Part shown: piece by piece, positions 1-7,928 of the stretch | Layout: each line of letters starts with the position of its first letter | Numbering within the stretch: position 1 is the first letter of the stretch | Assembly (NCBI RefSeq): GCF_024756235.1 | Contig: NZ_JANUGY010000006.1 | Span: 124,001 to 188,000, forward strand | Direction: 5' to 3' | DNA from: Massilia kyonggiensis | Lineage (GTDB): Bacteria > Pseudomonadota > Gammaproteobacteria > Burkholderiales > Burkholderiaceae_D | Length of the DNA stretch: 64,000 bases | Notes under the pieces: model-generated | The model's input: the letters and a program-made list of their open reading frames with translations, nothing else | Database searches by the model: none | What the model was told of the DNA's origin: nothing | Translations under genes and position numbers: made by a program

Positions 1-864
1 TTGCCGAAATCGCCGCAGGCCCAGATGCGTCTGGCCGGCATCCATCTGCTCATGAAGAATGAAGCGGAAGCGGCGAACGATATCAAGCGCGCGATCGACC
101 TGGCGCCCAACTTCATGCCGGCACGCGTGGCGCAGATGGAAATGGCAATGCGCGCCAATCGCCCGGACGAGGCCCTCAACATCGCCCGCGAGATGCAGAA
201 GCTGAATCCGAAATCGCCGCTCGGCTTTGCTGCCGAAGGCGATGTGCTGATGGCCCAGCGCAAGGCAGCGCCAGCGGTAGCAGCCTACGACAAGGCGCTG
301 GCCCTCGGGAAGTCGAGCCCCGCCATGATCAAGTCGCTGATGGCGTTGAACGCAGCCGGCAAGAGCAAGGAAGCGCAGGCACGCGCCCAACAGTGGCTCA
401 AGGAGAATCCGGACGATCAATCGGTCGGCATGTTTGCGGCAGAAACGAGCCTCGCCAACAAGGACTTCAAATCAGCCATTGCCCTGCTGCAAGATTTAAC
501 GAAGCGCAATCCCAACAATCCGGTTGTCCTCAACAATCTTGCTTGGGCTTATCAACAGGAAAAAGATCCGCGCGCACTTGAGACTGCTGAACAGGCATTC
601 AAGCTGGCGGGCGATAACCCGGGCGTCATGGACACCCTGGGCTGGATGCTTGTTGAACAGGGCAATACCGCGCGCGGCTTGCCGTTGCTGCAAAAGGCCC
701 GGGGTCTTGCGCCGAATGCTCCGGAGATCCATTATCACCTGGCAGTCGGTCTGAACAAATCGGGCGACAAACAGGGCGCGCGCAAGGAATTGGAAAAACT
801 GCTAGCTCAAGACAAGCCGTTCCCGCAAAGCGCGGAGGCACGTGCATTGCTCAAGACGCTCTGA
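1..864 (+). CDS. prsT: PrsT-type TPR protein, C-terminal part
   Basis: The reading frame is open from the first base, so the true start lies upstream and only the last 287 residues are visible. They form about seven or eight tetratricopeptide repeats of roughly 34 residues, with recurring A-x-x-x-Y/F-x-x-A-L helices and NP-x-x-P turns (for example NPNNPVVLNNLAWAY). This matches the C-terminal half of PrsT, the large TPR lipoprotein of PEP-CTERM/exosortase systems, thought to act as a periplasmic scaffold in polysaccharide or protein export. Its position beside an XrtA locus supports the call. The lipoprotein signal that would confirm it is outside the window. A generic TPR protein is the alternative. 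Confidence 0.75.
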   Translation: MPKSPQAQMRLAGIHLLMKNEAEAANDIKRAIDLAPNFMPARVAQMEMAMRANRPDEALNIAREMQKLNPKSPLGFAAEGDVLMAQRKAAPAVAAYDKALALGKSSPAMIKSLMALNAAGKSKEAQARAQQWLKENPDDQSVGMFAAETSLANKDFKSAIALLQDLTKRNPNNPVVLNNLAWAYQQEKDPRALETAEQAFKLAGDNPGVMDTLGWMLVEQGNTARGLPLLQKARGLAPNAPEIHYHLAVGLNKSGDKQGARKELEKLLAQDKPFPQSAEARALLKTL

Positions 865-957
865 GGCACTTGTTCATCATAACGTAGCAGAACGTAATTA
901 ATTCTTGCAATACTGAAACTGACGCGCCAAAATCAGATATCTGCAAGCCATTTCTCC

Positions 958-972
958 ATCACATCATGTGAT
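958..972. promoter_or_regulatory. Perfect inverted repeat just upstream of the FeeM-type gene
   Basis: ATCACAT-C-ATGTGAT is a perfect 7-bp inverted repeat with a one-base spacer, ending 9 bases before the start codon at 982. It occupies the place where a ribosome binding site would be, and no clear Shine-Dalgarno sequence is visible. It could be an operator or a small translational hairpin; which one cannot be told from sequence. Confidence 0.4.
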
Positions 973-981
973 TAGCCTGCG

Positions 982-1761
982 ATGAATACAGAAGACGACT
1001 TTAGCGATGCCAAGGATGAAGCCCCCCCATCCTTATCGGACGCACATGTTCTTGATGAACGAGATAATATAGCCTCCTCTCAATTTGAGGATGTGATCGT
1101 GAACCACGATTCATACGGAATCCGGCTTACCGATACAGCGGATGGGCGCAATTCGGCCAGTATGTTGATCAACAAGATGTATGCCTGGCGCGGCTATGCA
1201 GGCACGCATCAGCTCACCGACGACCCGAATCGCATCACGCTCACGGCGACTGACAAGGGCGACGTGGTGGGTACGCTGAGCATCGGTATCGATTCCCCCA
1301 GTGGCCTGCTTGCGGACCAGCTCTTCAAGGAAGAGCTGGACGTTCATCGCGCACGAGGTGCACGTTTATGCGAGTTCACGAAGCTGGCGTTCGATCCGTC
1401 GGTACGTTCTAAAACTGCACTTGCCAACCTGATTCACCTGGCGGTCATCTATGCGCGCGATATTCACAAATGCTCGGAGATCGTCATCGAAGTAAATCCG
1501 CGCCATCGCCGGTTTTACGAGCGCATGCTCGGTTTCAAACAGGAAGGGGAGCTGAAAACGAACCCGCGCGTCAATGCGCCCGCGTACCTGCTCTACATCA
1601 GCCTGGACTACATGTCGAAACAGATCCGGGAGCATGGCGGCACGTATGACGGCAAGGGCGAAGTGACGGAGCGCTCGTTTTATCCCTACTTTTTCTCGCC
1701 TCGCGAAGAATACGGCATTATCAATCGCCTATTGCGCATGGACGAGCATGTGGCGTCCTGA
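982..1761 (+). CDS. FeeM-type long-chain N-acyl amino acid synthase
   Basis: This 259-residue protein has a GNAT-like fold and resembles the FeeM/N-acyl amino acid synthase family, which transfers a long acyl chain from acyl-ACP to the amino group of an amino acid. Visible family features are the central strand motif around ARLCEFTKLAFDP (about 127-139) followed by the helix with LANLIHLAVIYARD, and the E-x-NPRHRRFYERMLGF block near 173-187. The first 35 residues are acidic and probably disordered. Long-chain N-acyl amino acid synthases have a published link to PEP-CTERM/exosortase loci, which fits this position next to prsT. A 9-bp-stem terminator follows directly. Which amino acid is acylated cannot be read from sequence. 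Confidence 0.75.
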   Translation: MNTEDDFSDAKDEAPPSLSDAHVLDERDNIASSQFEDVIVNHDSYGIRLTDTADGRNSASMLINKMYAWRGYAGTHQLTDDPNRITLTATDKGDVVGTLSIGIDSPSGLLADQLFKEELDVHRARGARLCEFTKLAFDPSVRSKTALANLIHLAVIYARDIHKCSEIVIEVNPRHRRFYERMLGFKQEGELKTNPRVNAPAYLLYISLDYMSKQIREHGGTYDGKGEVTERSFYPYFFSPREEYGIINRLLRMDEHVAS

Positions 1762-1766
1762 CAAGG

Positions 1767-1795
1767 AATGCCGCCTGCAGGCGGCATTTTCGTTT
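1767..1795 (+). terminator. Intrinsic terminator after the FeeM-type gene
   Basis: A 9-bp perfect stem (AATGCCGCC / GGCGGCATT) with a TGCA loop is followed by TTTTCGTTT. It starts 6 bases after the stop codon. It separates the synthase from the ThiF-fold gene and makes the upstream ATG at 1768, which lies inside the stem, an unlikely start for that gene. Confidence 0.65.
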
Positions 1796-1824
1796 CATCA
1801 ACAACCTTTTTTCCCTCTCCATCA

Positions 1825-2712
1825 ATGAGCATTTCGTTCAACTACGAAGCCGCATTCTCGCGCAATATTGGCTGGGTTACGCCCGAGGAGCAGCAGCGCT
1901 TGCGCAATAAACGGGTGGCCATTGCCGGGGGAGGAGGCGTCGGTGGCGTGCACTTGCTGACACTGGTGCGCCTGGGCGTCAGCAAATTTCACATCGCCGA
2001 TTTCGACCGCTTCGATGTGCCGAATTTCAACCGCCAGGTCGGCGCCATGATGTCGACGCTCGACCAGCCAAAGTGCGAGGTATTGGCCCGCATGGCGCGC
2101 GACATCAATCCGGAAGTCGAGATCAAGCTCTTCCCCGAAGGCGTCAACCAACAAAACCTGCAGGAGTTCCTGCAGGATGTCGACCTGTACGTTGATGCAC
2201 TCGACTTCTTCGCGTTCGACGCACGGCAACAGACGTTTGCCAAATGCGCTGAACTGGGCATACCGGCGACCACCGCGGCGCCGCTCGGCATGGGCGCCGC
2301 CCTGTTGAACTTCATCCCCGGGAAAATGACCTTCGAAGAATATTTCCAGTGGGGCGACCTGCCCGAGGTCGATAAAGCGGTTCGCTTCCTCATTGGCCTG
2401 TCGCCGGCGGCCCTGCACCGGTCTTACCTGGTCGTTCCCGGGGCGATCAACCTGGCCGAGCGGCGCGGGCCGTCGACGATCATGGCCTGCCAGATGTGCG
2501 CCGGCATCATCGGAACGGAAGCGCTCAAGATCCTGCTGGGACGCGGCAAGGTATGGGCAGCACCTTACGGCATCCATTTCGATGCCTATCACAATAAACT
2601 GGTGCGTACCTGGCGTCCGGGGGGCAACAAGAATCCTATCAGCCGCCTGATCATCAAAGCCATGACCAAGCGAATCAAACTTCAGTTGGCCAGCCAGACA
2701 GCACAATCATGA
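1825..2712 (+). CDS. ThiF-fold adenylating enzyme (E1-like), exosortase-locus associated
   Basis: This 295-residue protein is an E1/ThiF/MoeB-like Rossmann enzyme. The nucleotide-binding glycine loop is AIAGGGGVGGVH, followed by the acidic strand HIADFDRFDVPNFNRQ, in which D, R and N are family-typical ATP and magnesium contacts. Such enzymes adenylate a carboxylate. No ubiquitin-like or ThiS-like partner is nearby, so the substrate is probably not a classical sulfur-carrier protein. Only one Cys-x-x-Cys pair (ACQMC) is visible, so the usual structural zinc site of two pairs looks incomplete. The start at 1825 is preferred because the earlier in-frame ATG lies in a terminator stem, but no good ribosome binding site precedes either. 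The stop overlaps the next gene by ATGA, indicating translational coupling. Confidence 0.75.
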   Translation: MSISFNYEAAFSRNIGWVTPEEQQRLRNKRVAIAGGGGVGGVHLLTLVRLGVSKFHIADFDRFDVPNFNRQVGAMMSTLDQPKCEVLARMARDINPEVEIKLFPEGVNQQNLQEFLQDVDLYVDALDFFAFDARQQTFAKCAELGIPATTAAPLGMGAALLNFIPGKMTFEEYFQWGDLPEVDKAVRFLIGLSPAALHRSYLVVPGAINLAERRGPSTIMACQMCAGIIGTEALKILLGRGKVWAAPYGIHFDAYHNKLVRTWRPGGNKNPISRLIIKAMTKRIKLQLASQTAQS

Positions 2713-3773
2713 CCATTCCACAAAGCATCTACCGTATCCTGGATCTGGCCCGCTGGGCCCCAAGCGGCGACAACACCCAATGCTGGCGTTTCGAAGTGGT
2801 CGCCGCCGATCACGTGGTGGTGCACGCCCACGACACGCGTGCCGATACCGTCTACGACCTGGATGGCCATCCGAGCCAGATCTCCGTCGGCGCACTGCTG
2901 GAAACGATGGCGATCGCAGCAAGTGAACAGGGGCTGCGCACGGATATATCGCGCCGTGCCGACAGCCCCGTCGAGGCGCCCTTGTTCGATGTCCGTTTCA
3001 GCCCAGATTCCAAGGTTCAGCCAAGCCCGCTCATCGGCGCCATCGAAAAACGCACGGTGCAGCGTCGTCCGATGAGCACGCGTCCTCTGACGGCGGAAGA
3101 AAAACGTGCGCTCGAGGATGCGGTCGGCCCGGGATTCTCGGTGACGTGGATCGAAGGATTCGGCCCCAAATTGCGGATCGCACGCCTGATGTTCGATAAC
3201 GCCAAGCTCCGCTTGACCATGCCCGAGGCCTACGAGGTCCATCGCCGCATCATCCATTGGAACGCCGTGCGCAGCCCGGACAAGGTACCGGACCAGGCCC
3301 TCGGCGTGGACAACATGACGCTCAAGCTGATGAAATGGGCGATGGCGAACTGGAAACGCCTGTCGACGATGAACACGCTGATGGGCACGTGGGCCCCGCG
3401 TCTGCAGATGGATTTGATCCCCGGCGTGGCCTGCGCCGCGCATTTCGTGCTGAAAGCGCGCCAGGCGCCGAAGGGAATCGACGATTACATCGAGGCCGGA
3501 CGGGCTCTCCAGCGTTTCTGGCTCACGCTGACGCAGCTCGGCCTGTTGATGCAGCCCGAAATGACCCCGCTGATCTTCTCCAAATACGTACGCGAAGGCA
3601 CGCACTTCACCGCGAATACCCGTCTGCATGGACCGGCGCGACGCCTGGCGGAAGAAGTCGGCGCCCTCATCTTTACCGATGACCTGTTCCCGGTGTACAT
3701 GGGCCGGCTCGGCGCAGGACCGCTCCCCCACGCGCGCTCGGAACGTCTTCCGGTCGAACGCCTGCTGAAATAG
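2709..3773 (+). CDS. Nitroreductase-family FMN oxidoreductase
   Basis: The 354-residue protein has the nitroreductase-like signature near the N terminus (ILDLARWAPSGDNTQCWRF, about 9-27), where RWAPSGDN-Q-W corresponds to the FMN-phosphate binding segment. It is longer than simple NfsB-type enzymes (about 220 residues), with an insertion in the middle, as in nitroreductase-like proteins paired with ThiF-fold enzymes. It overlaps the ThiF-fold gene by ATGA, so the two are almost certainly made together and may act on the same small molecule or peptide, one activating a carboxylate and the other performing a flavin redox step. The substrate is unknown. Confidence 0.75.
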   Translation: MTIPQSIYRILDLARWAPSGDNTQCWRFEVVAADHVVVHAHDTRADTVYDLDGHPSQISVGALLETMAIAASEQGLRTDISRRADSPVEAPLFDVRFSPDSKVQPSPLIGAIEKRTVQRRPMSTRPLTAEEKRALEDAVGPGFSVTWIEGFGPKLRIARLMFDNAKLRLTMPEAYEVHRRIIHWNAVRSPDKVPDQALGVDNMTLKLMKWAMANWKRLSTMNTLMGTWAPRLQMDLIPGVACAAHFVLKARQAPKGIDDYIEAGRALQRFWLTLTQLGLLMQPEMTPLIFSKYVREGTHFTANTRLHGPARRLAEEVGALIFTDDLFPVYMGRLGAGPLPHARSERLPVERLLK

Positions 3774-3879
3774 GTTGGTCGGGACGAAGTGACTTTCCTT
3801 GTCGGTTTTTTTTACAGTCGGCGAGATTCCACTTTAGCTTTTTAAGGAAGTTCGCTTTAAATCAGTGACTTAAGATCTC

Positions 3880-3896
3880 TGGCACAGAACATGCTT
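3880..3896 (+). promoter_or_regulatory. Sigma-54 promoter of the PEP-CTERM gene
   Basis: TGGCAC-AGAAC-ATGCTT has GG (3881-3882) and GC (3893-3894) separated by exactly 10 bases, the invariant sigma-54 -24/-12 geometry. It agrees with TGGCAC-N5-TTGCW at all but one conserved position. The expected start point is near 3906, giving a leader of about 57 bases. PEP-CTERM genes are known targets of RpoN with PrsK/PrsR, and both regulators are encoded at 43-47 kb. Confidence 0.8.
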
Positions 3897-3962
3897 ATAT
3901 GAAGCCAGCAGCCGGCAGACGAAACTCTGCACAGATCACTACTGATGAACAAGGAGAGTCAG

Positions 3963-4799
3963 ATGAATGCAGTATTTAAAGCAGTTGTAGGCGTTGCGTT
4001 TTCCGCAACGATGATGTCGAGCGCATATGCAGGCGCCCTGATCGACCAGTACACCCTGAAACTGCCGGGTCAGACCATCACCGATATCGGCGCCCTGAAC
4101 TTCAGCGGCGAGAGCTACGTGAGCAACACGTTCACCACGCCGGTCCCGGCGGATCGTGACAAGTTCACCTTCACCGACAACGGCGTTTTCTTCGTGGGTG
4201 GAAACAGCGGCGGCGTTCCGCTGCTGAATTTTGGTCAACTGACCCTGGACTACCAGGGCGGCGTTGGCACCGGTAGCCTGAAGGGCGGCACGATTACCTT
4301 CGGTGCAGGCGGTACCCTGGACATCTGGTACAACCCGACCACCGCCTACGGCAACACCGCCAATGGCGCGACCGCGGCTAACCGCTACGGCGCAGCAACG
4401 GGGACGAAGATCGCTTCCTTCACCCAGCTGGCAGGTGGCGGCGGCGGCATCAACCCGAACGGCACCCCGACCGCGAACGGTCAGCTGACCCTGCTGTTCC
4501 AGGCAACCGACCTCCTCGACGGTATCTGGTTCGACAAGGACGGCAACGAACTGAAGGAAGGGTTTACCTTTGGTTTCGTGACCACCAACGCTTCGCAGGA
4601 CGTCAACACCATCAAGCCCCTGCTGAAGGAGACGCTGAGCGGCTCGACCGGCACCGTCAACGCACCGCCGGATCACTTCTTCGTGCAGAACGGTGGCCAG
4701 CTGAAGCTGGAAGCCGCTGCCGTGCCGGAACCGGCATCGCTGGCAATCTTCGGCGCTGGCCTGCTGGGCCTGGGCGCTCTGCGTCGCCGCAAGTCGTAA
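3963..4799 (+). CDS. PEP-CTERM sorting domain protein, XrtA substrate
   Basis: This 278-residue secreted protein has an N-terminal signal peptide (MNAVFKAVVGVAFSATMMSS then AYAG) and a textbook C-terminal PEP-CTERM domain: VPEPAS, a hydrophobic helix (LAIFGAGLLGLGAL) and a basic tail RRRKS. Exosortase XrtA (18960) is expected to cleave at this domain. The mature part is rich in Gly, Thr and Asn, almost lacks cysteine, and contains QLTLLFQATDLLDGIW and FGFVTTNAS segments. These resemble the flocculation-associated PEP-CTERM protein PepA, though that match is from memory. The start at 3963 is chosen over 3945 because AAGGAG at 3951-3956 sits 6 bases ahead of it. It is monocistronic, with a sigma-54 promoter upstream and a terminator downstream. 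Confidence 0.9.
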   Translation: MNAVFKAVVGVAFSATMMSSAYAGALIDQYTLKLPGQTITDIGALNFSGESYVSNTFTTPVPADRDKFTFTDNGVFFVGGNSGGVPLLNFGQLTLDYQGGVGTGSLKGGTITFGAGGTLDIWYNPTTAYGNTANGATAANRYGAATGTKIASFTQLAGGGGGINPNGTPTANGQLTLLFQATDLLDGIWFDKDGNELKEGFTFGFVTTNASQDVNTIKPLLKETLSGSTGTVNAPPDHFFVQNGGQLKLEAAAVPEPASLAIFGAGLLGLGALRRRKS

Positions 4800-4811
4800 T
4801 CTGGCGATTCG

Positions 4812-4841
4812 AAAAAAAACCGGCTTCGGCCGGTTTTTTTT
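4812..4841. terminator. Bidirectional intrinsic terminator
   Basis: The stem AACCGGC / GCCGGTT with a TTCG loop is flanked by runs of A on the left and T on the right. It can terminate both the PEP-CTERM gene on the plus strand and the HPr-rel-A cassette on the minus strand. Confidence 0.85.
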
Positions 4842-4866
4842 CGTCCATGTTTTTATCCGCCGGCAC

Positions 4867-5604
4867 TCACGAGGGCGCACCCCGCTGCAGGCGGCGGTTC
4901 AGCTGCTCGATCAGTTCGGACGCAGCGCCGACGATCTGGGCCGGCTCGAAACCCGCCCTGGTCATCTCGCTGAAAAACGAGCGCGCCAGGATCTTCGCGA
5001 CGTCCTCCGGGTTGCGATAGGCGAGCCGCACCGGGTCGCCGGCGTGCTCGCGGGCTTCCTGCAGCAGCGCCATCTGGGCGAAGCGCGAATCGAGCAGGTG
5101 CTGCAACTGCTGCACCTGGATCGATTTGCCGATGAACAGGGCCGTCACTTCGAGCAGATGCAGCTCGGTCTCGCCGAAGGCCGGCTGGCCAGGCGTACTG
5201 GCAACATTGATCACGCCGACTATCTGGCCGTCGATGCGGATCGGCGCGCAAATCAGACTGGTTCCGGCCTGTGCGCGCCGGCGCGCGAGCGGCGCCAGTT
5301 CGGATGTGCCGATGTCGGGCACGAGCAGCGCTTCGCCGCTGGCCAGGACCCGGCCGGCGATGCCTTCGCCACGTCCGACCGAGGCGCGCAGTGCCTCCTC
5401 GGGCAGCGGCCCATGGCGCGCATACATGCTCATGCGCATGCCTTCGCCTTCGTCGCCGCCCAGCAGCATGATCGAACAACTCGATGCACCGATCAGCGCC
5501 GTCGTCATCGCGGCTTGCTGGTCGAGGCTTTCTTCGAGCGTGCCGCTGGCCAGGACGTGCTGCAAGTCCTGCAGGCGCAACAACGGATTGCGTGCATCGT
5601 CCAT
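4867..5604 (-). CDS. GAF domain sensor protein
   Basis: The 245-residue cytoplasmic protein is essentially one GAF domain (about 20-165) with a helical C-terminal tail. Typical GAF features are the GRGEGIAGRVLASGEALLVP strand-helix segment and the APIRIDGQIVGVINVAS hairpin. There is no visible output domain (no GGDEF, kinase or HTH), so it may act through partner proteins. The start at 5604 is preferred over the ATG at 5655 because GAGG precedes it at correct spacing and homology-like sequence begins there. It is the last gene of the minus operon, 47 bases after the nucleotidyltransferase, followed by a strong terminator. Confidence 0.8.
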   Translation of the reverse strand: MDDARNPLLRLQDLQHVLASGTLEESLDQQAAMTTALIGASSCSIMLLGGDEGEGMRMSMYARHGPLPEEALRASVGRGEGIAGRVLASGEALLVPDIGTSELAPLARRRAQAGTSLICAPIRIDGQIVGVINVASTPGQPAFGETELHLLEVTALFIGKSIQVQQLQHLLDSRFAQMALLQEAREHAGDPVRLAYRNPEDVAKILARSFFSEMTRAGFEPAQIVGAASELIEQLNRRLQRGAPS

Positions 5605-5651
5605 TCCATCCTCACATGAACAGGAGTCGTATTGAATCAACATCCCGCAGC

Positions 5652-6737
5652 TCAAGCCGCGGGCTCGGTACGCGGTGCGAAGAAGGCTTTATGAAACAGG
5701 TGACGCGCCAGCAGCAACGGCGGCATGCGCAGCCAGTTGCCGCGCACGTAGAGCAGGAAGCGCGCGGCGGTGCTGGCAGGGGTGTCGCAACTTGCGTGCT
5801 GCGGAAGCAGCGCGCGTTCGAACAGGCTGTCCATCAGCTTGCGCAGCACCGGATTCGGACCGTCCTGCGCCACCGCGTCCATTACGTCCTGCGGCACTGC
5901 GGTGCCCAGCAACAGACGGCAGTAGCGCAGCGCATAGAACAGCGGCCGCCCCAGTTCCAGCGCGCGTGCGCGCGCCGGCAAGCCTTCCCAGAAGCCCGGC
6001 TCCGCGCCGAACTGGTCCAGCAGCCGGTGCAGGTCGAACAGGTCGCGCAAGCCCTTGTCGAATTCGCCATCGAAGAACAGGTGCACGGCGCTGTGCAGCA
6101 CCATGTCGTGCGGCGCCAGCACGGCCAGGCCAGGCATGCCGTCGATCGGACGCGCGTGCGCGCGCAGGCTGTCCGGGTCGGGGCGCACCGGCGCCGTTTC
6201 CGGCAGGATCGCGTGGTGCACGTCGATCGAGTTGCCGCGCCGCGCGTGCTGCATCGGCGGCAACTCGTGCATCCATTGCCGGTAATAGCGCTGGTCGTAG
6301 GCATCGTGGTGGGTCGTGATCCAGCCATGCATCATGAGGGCTGCTTCGACCTCCGGCAGGCGCGCCTTGGGTACGAGGATGTCGATGTCGGAAAACAGTC
6401 GGCCGCGGCCGGCATCCAGGCCCGCCATCGCATACGCCGCGCCCTTCAGCAAGATCAATGGCAAGCCCAGATCGGCCAACGCCCGGCCGATCTGGCGGAC
6501 CTCGTAGCGCGCGGCCCGGGCGTGGCTCGCCGCGCCCACGCGCGTCCACTCCAGGTGCGTGCGCGGCGCGGCCGGCACCGCGTCCAGCAGCCCGGCGTCT
6601 TCCAGCCGCACGAGGAGGAGCGCGTCGAGGTTGGCGACATCGGCCTGGCGCAGCAGCAAATCCCAGCCGGCATCGTCCAGGTCCCGCACGACAGATGGAT
6701 CGCGCAACACACGCACCAGTACAGGCAGGCGCTTCAT
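5652..6737 (-). CDS. Nucleotidyltransferase-family protein of the HPr-rel-A cassette
   Basis: This 361-residue protein belongs to the nucleotidyltransferase family commonly found beside PqqD-like genes. Motifs seen are LKGA (97-100) and SDIDILV (116-122), where Asp117 and Asp119 form the metal-binding D-x-D of the polymerase-beta-like fold. A conserved downstream region contains W-H-E and D-V-H-H blocks. The substrate is unknown; the fold transfers a nucleotide or a similar group. Its start overlaps the end of the kinase gene by four bases (ATGA), so the products are translationally coupled and probably function together. Confidence 0.8.
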   Translation of the reverse strand: MKRLPVLVRVLRDPSVVRDLDDAGWDLLLRQADVANLDALLLVRLEDAGLLDAVPAAPRTHLEWTRVGAASHARAARYEVRQIGRALADLGLPLILLKGAAYAMAGLDAGRGRLFSDIDILVPKARLPEVEAALMMHGWITTHHDAYDQRYYRQWMHELPPMQHARRGNSIDVHHAILPETAPVRPDPDSLRAHARPIDGMPGLAVLAPHDMVLHSAVHLFFDGEFDKGLRDLFDLHRLLDQFGAEPGFWEGLPARARALELGRPLFYALRYCRLLLGTAVPQDVMDAVAQDGPNPVLRKLMDSLFERALLPQHASCDTPASTAARFLLYVRGNWLRMPPLLLARHLFHKAFFAPRTEPAA

Positions 6738-7651
6738 GCCTCCCCCTGTGCCAGGCGCTCGAACAGCGCCATCGCTTCGGGCAGGCTGCTGTAGCGGAAC
6801 GTATAAGCGTCGCTGGCGTCGACCAGCCGGCCGAGTGCCGTAAAGCCGCGCGCACCCAGCACCTGGTAATTGAAGCAGTTGTCGGCCACCTGCATGAAGG
6901 CGCGCGCTTTCGGCAGCGGGTCCAGTTGCACGGCGGCGCCGGCCTCCCAGCGCGGGAACACGATGCAGGCCGGCCGTGCGGGCTCGACGGCGCGGGCGAT
7001 GCTCTCGGCCGGCGCCTTCAGGTGGGCGATCGTCCCCTTGGTCGTTTCCTCCACGGGACGGCTGAGTACGGCATCCGGACGGAACGCGCGGATGATGTCG
7101 ATCGACGTATTCTTGAGGCTGACCGGGCGCGGCAGCGGCACGAGGACGCCGTCATCGAGGTGCACGAGCGTCATCTCGTCCGACAGCAGACGCCAGCCAT
7201 GGCCCAGCAGGGCAGCCGTCAGCGTGCTCTTGCCGGAGCCGGGCGGCGCCGGCAGGATGATGGCGCGGCCATGTTTTTCCAGCACGGCCGCGTGGATGAT
7301 CAGGTAGCCGTGGGCGCGGTGCGAGACGCACCAGTTCATGGTCCATTCCAGCATCGGATACGCCTGCGCCAGCGGCAAAGGCTGGAATGGCGTGGTGCCG
7401 TCGTAGGCGAAATGCACCTGCGACCGGTACCAGCGGCGCAGGCCGCCCGAGCGCCTCAGTTCGAGATGGAAATCGACGAAGCCGCCCGCAGGCTCGACGG
7501 GATAATCCGCATACATCAGCGCGACGCTGTCGATCAACGGCGCCACGTCGCTGCGGATGCGGTTGGTGAAGGGTCCGGTGCGCAGCACGAGGCCGTCACC
7601 GGACAGGCGCGCCACGAGCTCGGCGCGCGTCAGCGAGCCGACCGTCAGCAT
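6734..7651 (-). CDS. HprK-related kinase A
   Basis: The 305-residue protein carries the P-loop PPGSGKST (136-143) and a downstream LLSDEMTLVHLDDG segment like HPr kinase/phosphorylase, but lacks the N-terminal and C-terminal regions of canonical HprK/P. This is the HprK-related kinase A type, defined by co-occurrence with a PqqD-like protein. The expected reaction is phosphorylation of a Ser, Thr or peptide substrate that is not classical HPr; HprK-like kinases are also known as tailoring enzymes of some lasso peptides. It overlaps the PqqD-like gene by 7 bases and the nucleotidyltransferase by 4. The 206-residue protein encoded first in the operon is the obvious candidate substrate (inference). 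Confidence 0.85.
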   Translation of the reverse strand: MLTVGSLTRAELVARLSGDGLVLRTGPFTNRIRSDVAPLIDSVALMYADYPVEPAGGFVDFHLELRRSGGLRRWYRSQVHFAYDGTTPFQPLPLAQAYPMLEWTMNWCVSHRAHGYLIIHAAVLEKHGRAIILPAPPGSGKSTLTAALLGHGWRLLSDEMTLVHLDDGVLVPLPRPVSLKNTSIDIIRAFRPDAVLSRPVEETTKGTIAHLKAPAESIARAVEPARPACIVFPRWEAGAAVQLDPLPKARAFMQVADNCFNYQVLGARGFTALGRLVDASDAYTFRYSSLPEAMALFERLAQGEA

Positions 7652-7911
7652 GGTTCGATCAGGTCCAGTCCGGCAAGCGCCGCGAGCATCTCGTCGATCA
7701 GGGAAACGAGGTCGTCGTCGCCGGCCTCGAAGCGGTCGGCCAGGCGGCCGGCCAGCGCGGGCGCATCGGCGGGCTCTTCACGCAGGGCGAACAACAGGTC
7801 GAGTGCGGCGCCGTCCAGCAGGTGGGTATTGCCCGACAAGTCGTTGTACAGCACGGCTTCCCCATCCCATTCCCGGCAGGCCAGCGCCTGGCCAGGCGTC
7901 AGACGCCACAT
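7645..7911 (-). CDS. HPr-rel-A system PqqD-family chaperone
   Basis: A small 88-residue protein with the PqqD/RRE-like pattern: an N-terminal beta strand region (MWRLTPGQALACREWDGEAV), YNDLSGNTHLLDGAALDLL, and a C-terminal helix with LVSLIDEMLAALAGLDLI. PqqD-like domains bind peptide substrates and present them to modifying enzymes. The start at 7911 gives the family-typical length and has GAGG about 11 bases upstream. The frame continues open upstream into the preceding gene, but that part does not look like PqqD. It lies between the putative substrate gene and the kinase gene, overlapping the latter. Confidence 0.8.
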   Translation of the reverse strand: MWRLTPGQALACREWDGEAVLYNDLSGNTHLLDGAALDLLFALREEPADAPALAGRLADRFEAGDDDLVSLIDEMLAALAGLDLIEPC

Positions 7912-7928
7912 GCGTTTCGCCGCCTCGT

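Noticed and set aside
1768..1824. Earlier ATG for the ThiF-fold gene
   Set aside because: It sits within the stem of the terminator of the previous gene and would add 19 residues without family likeness.
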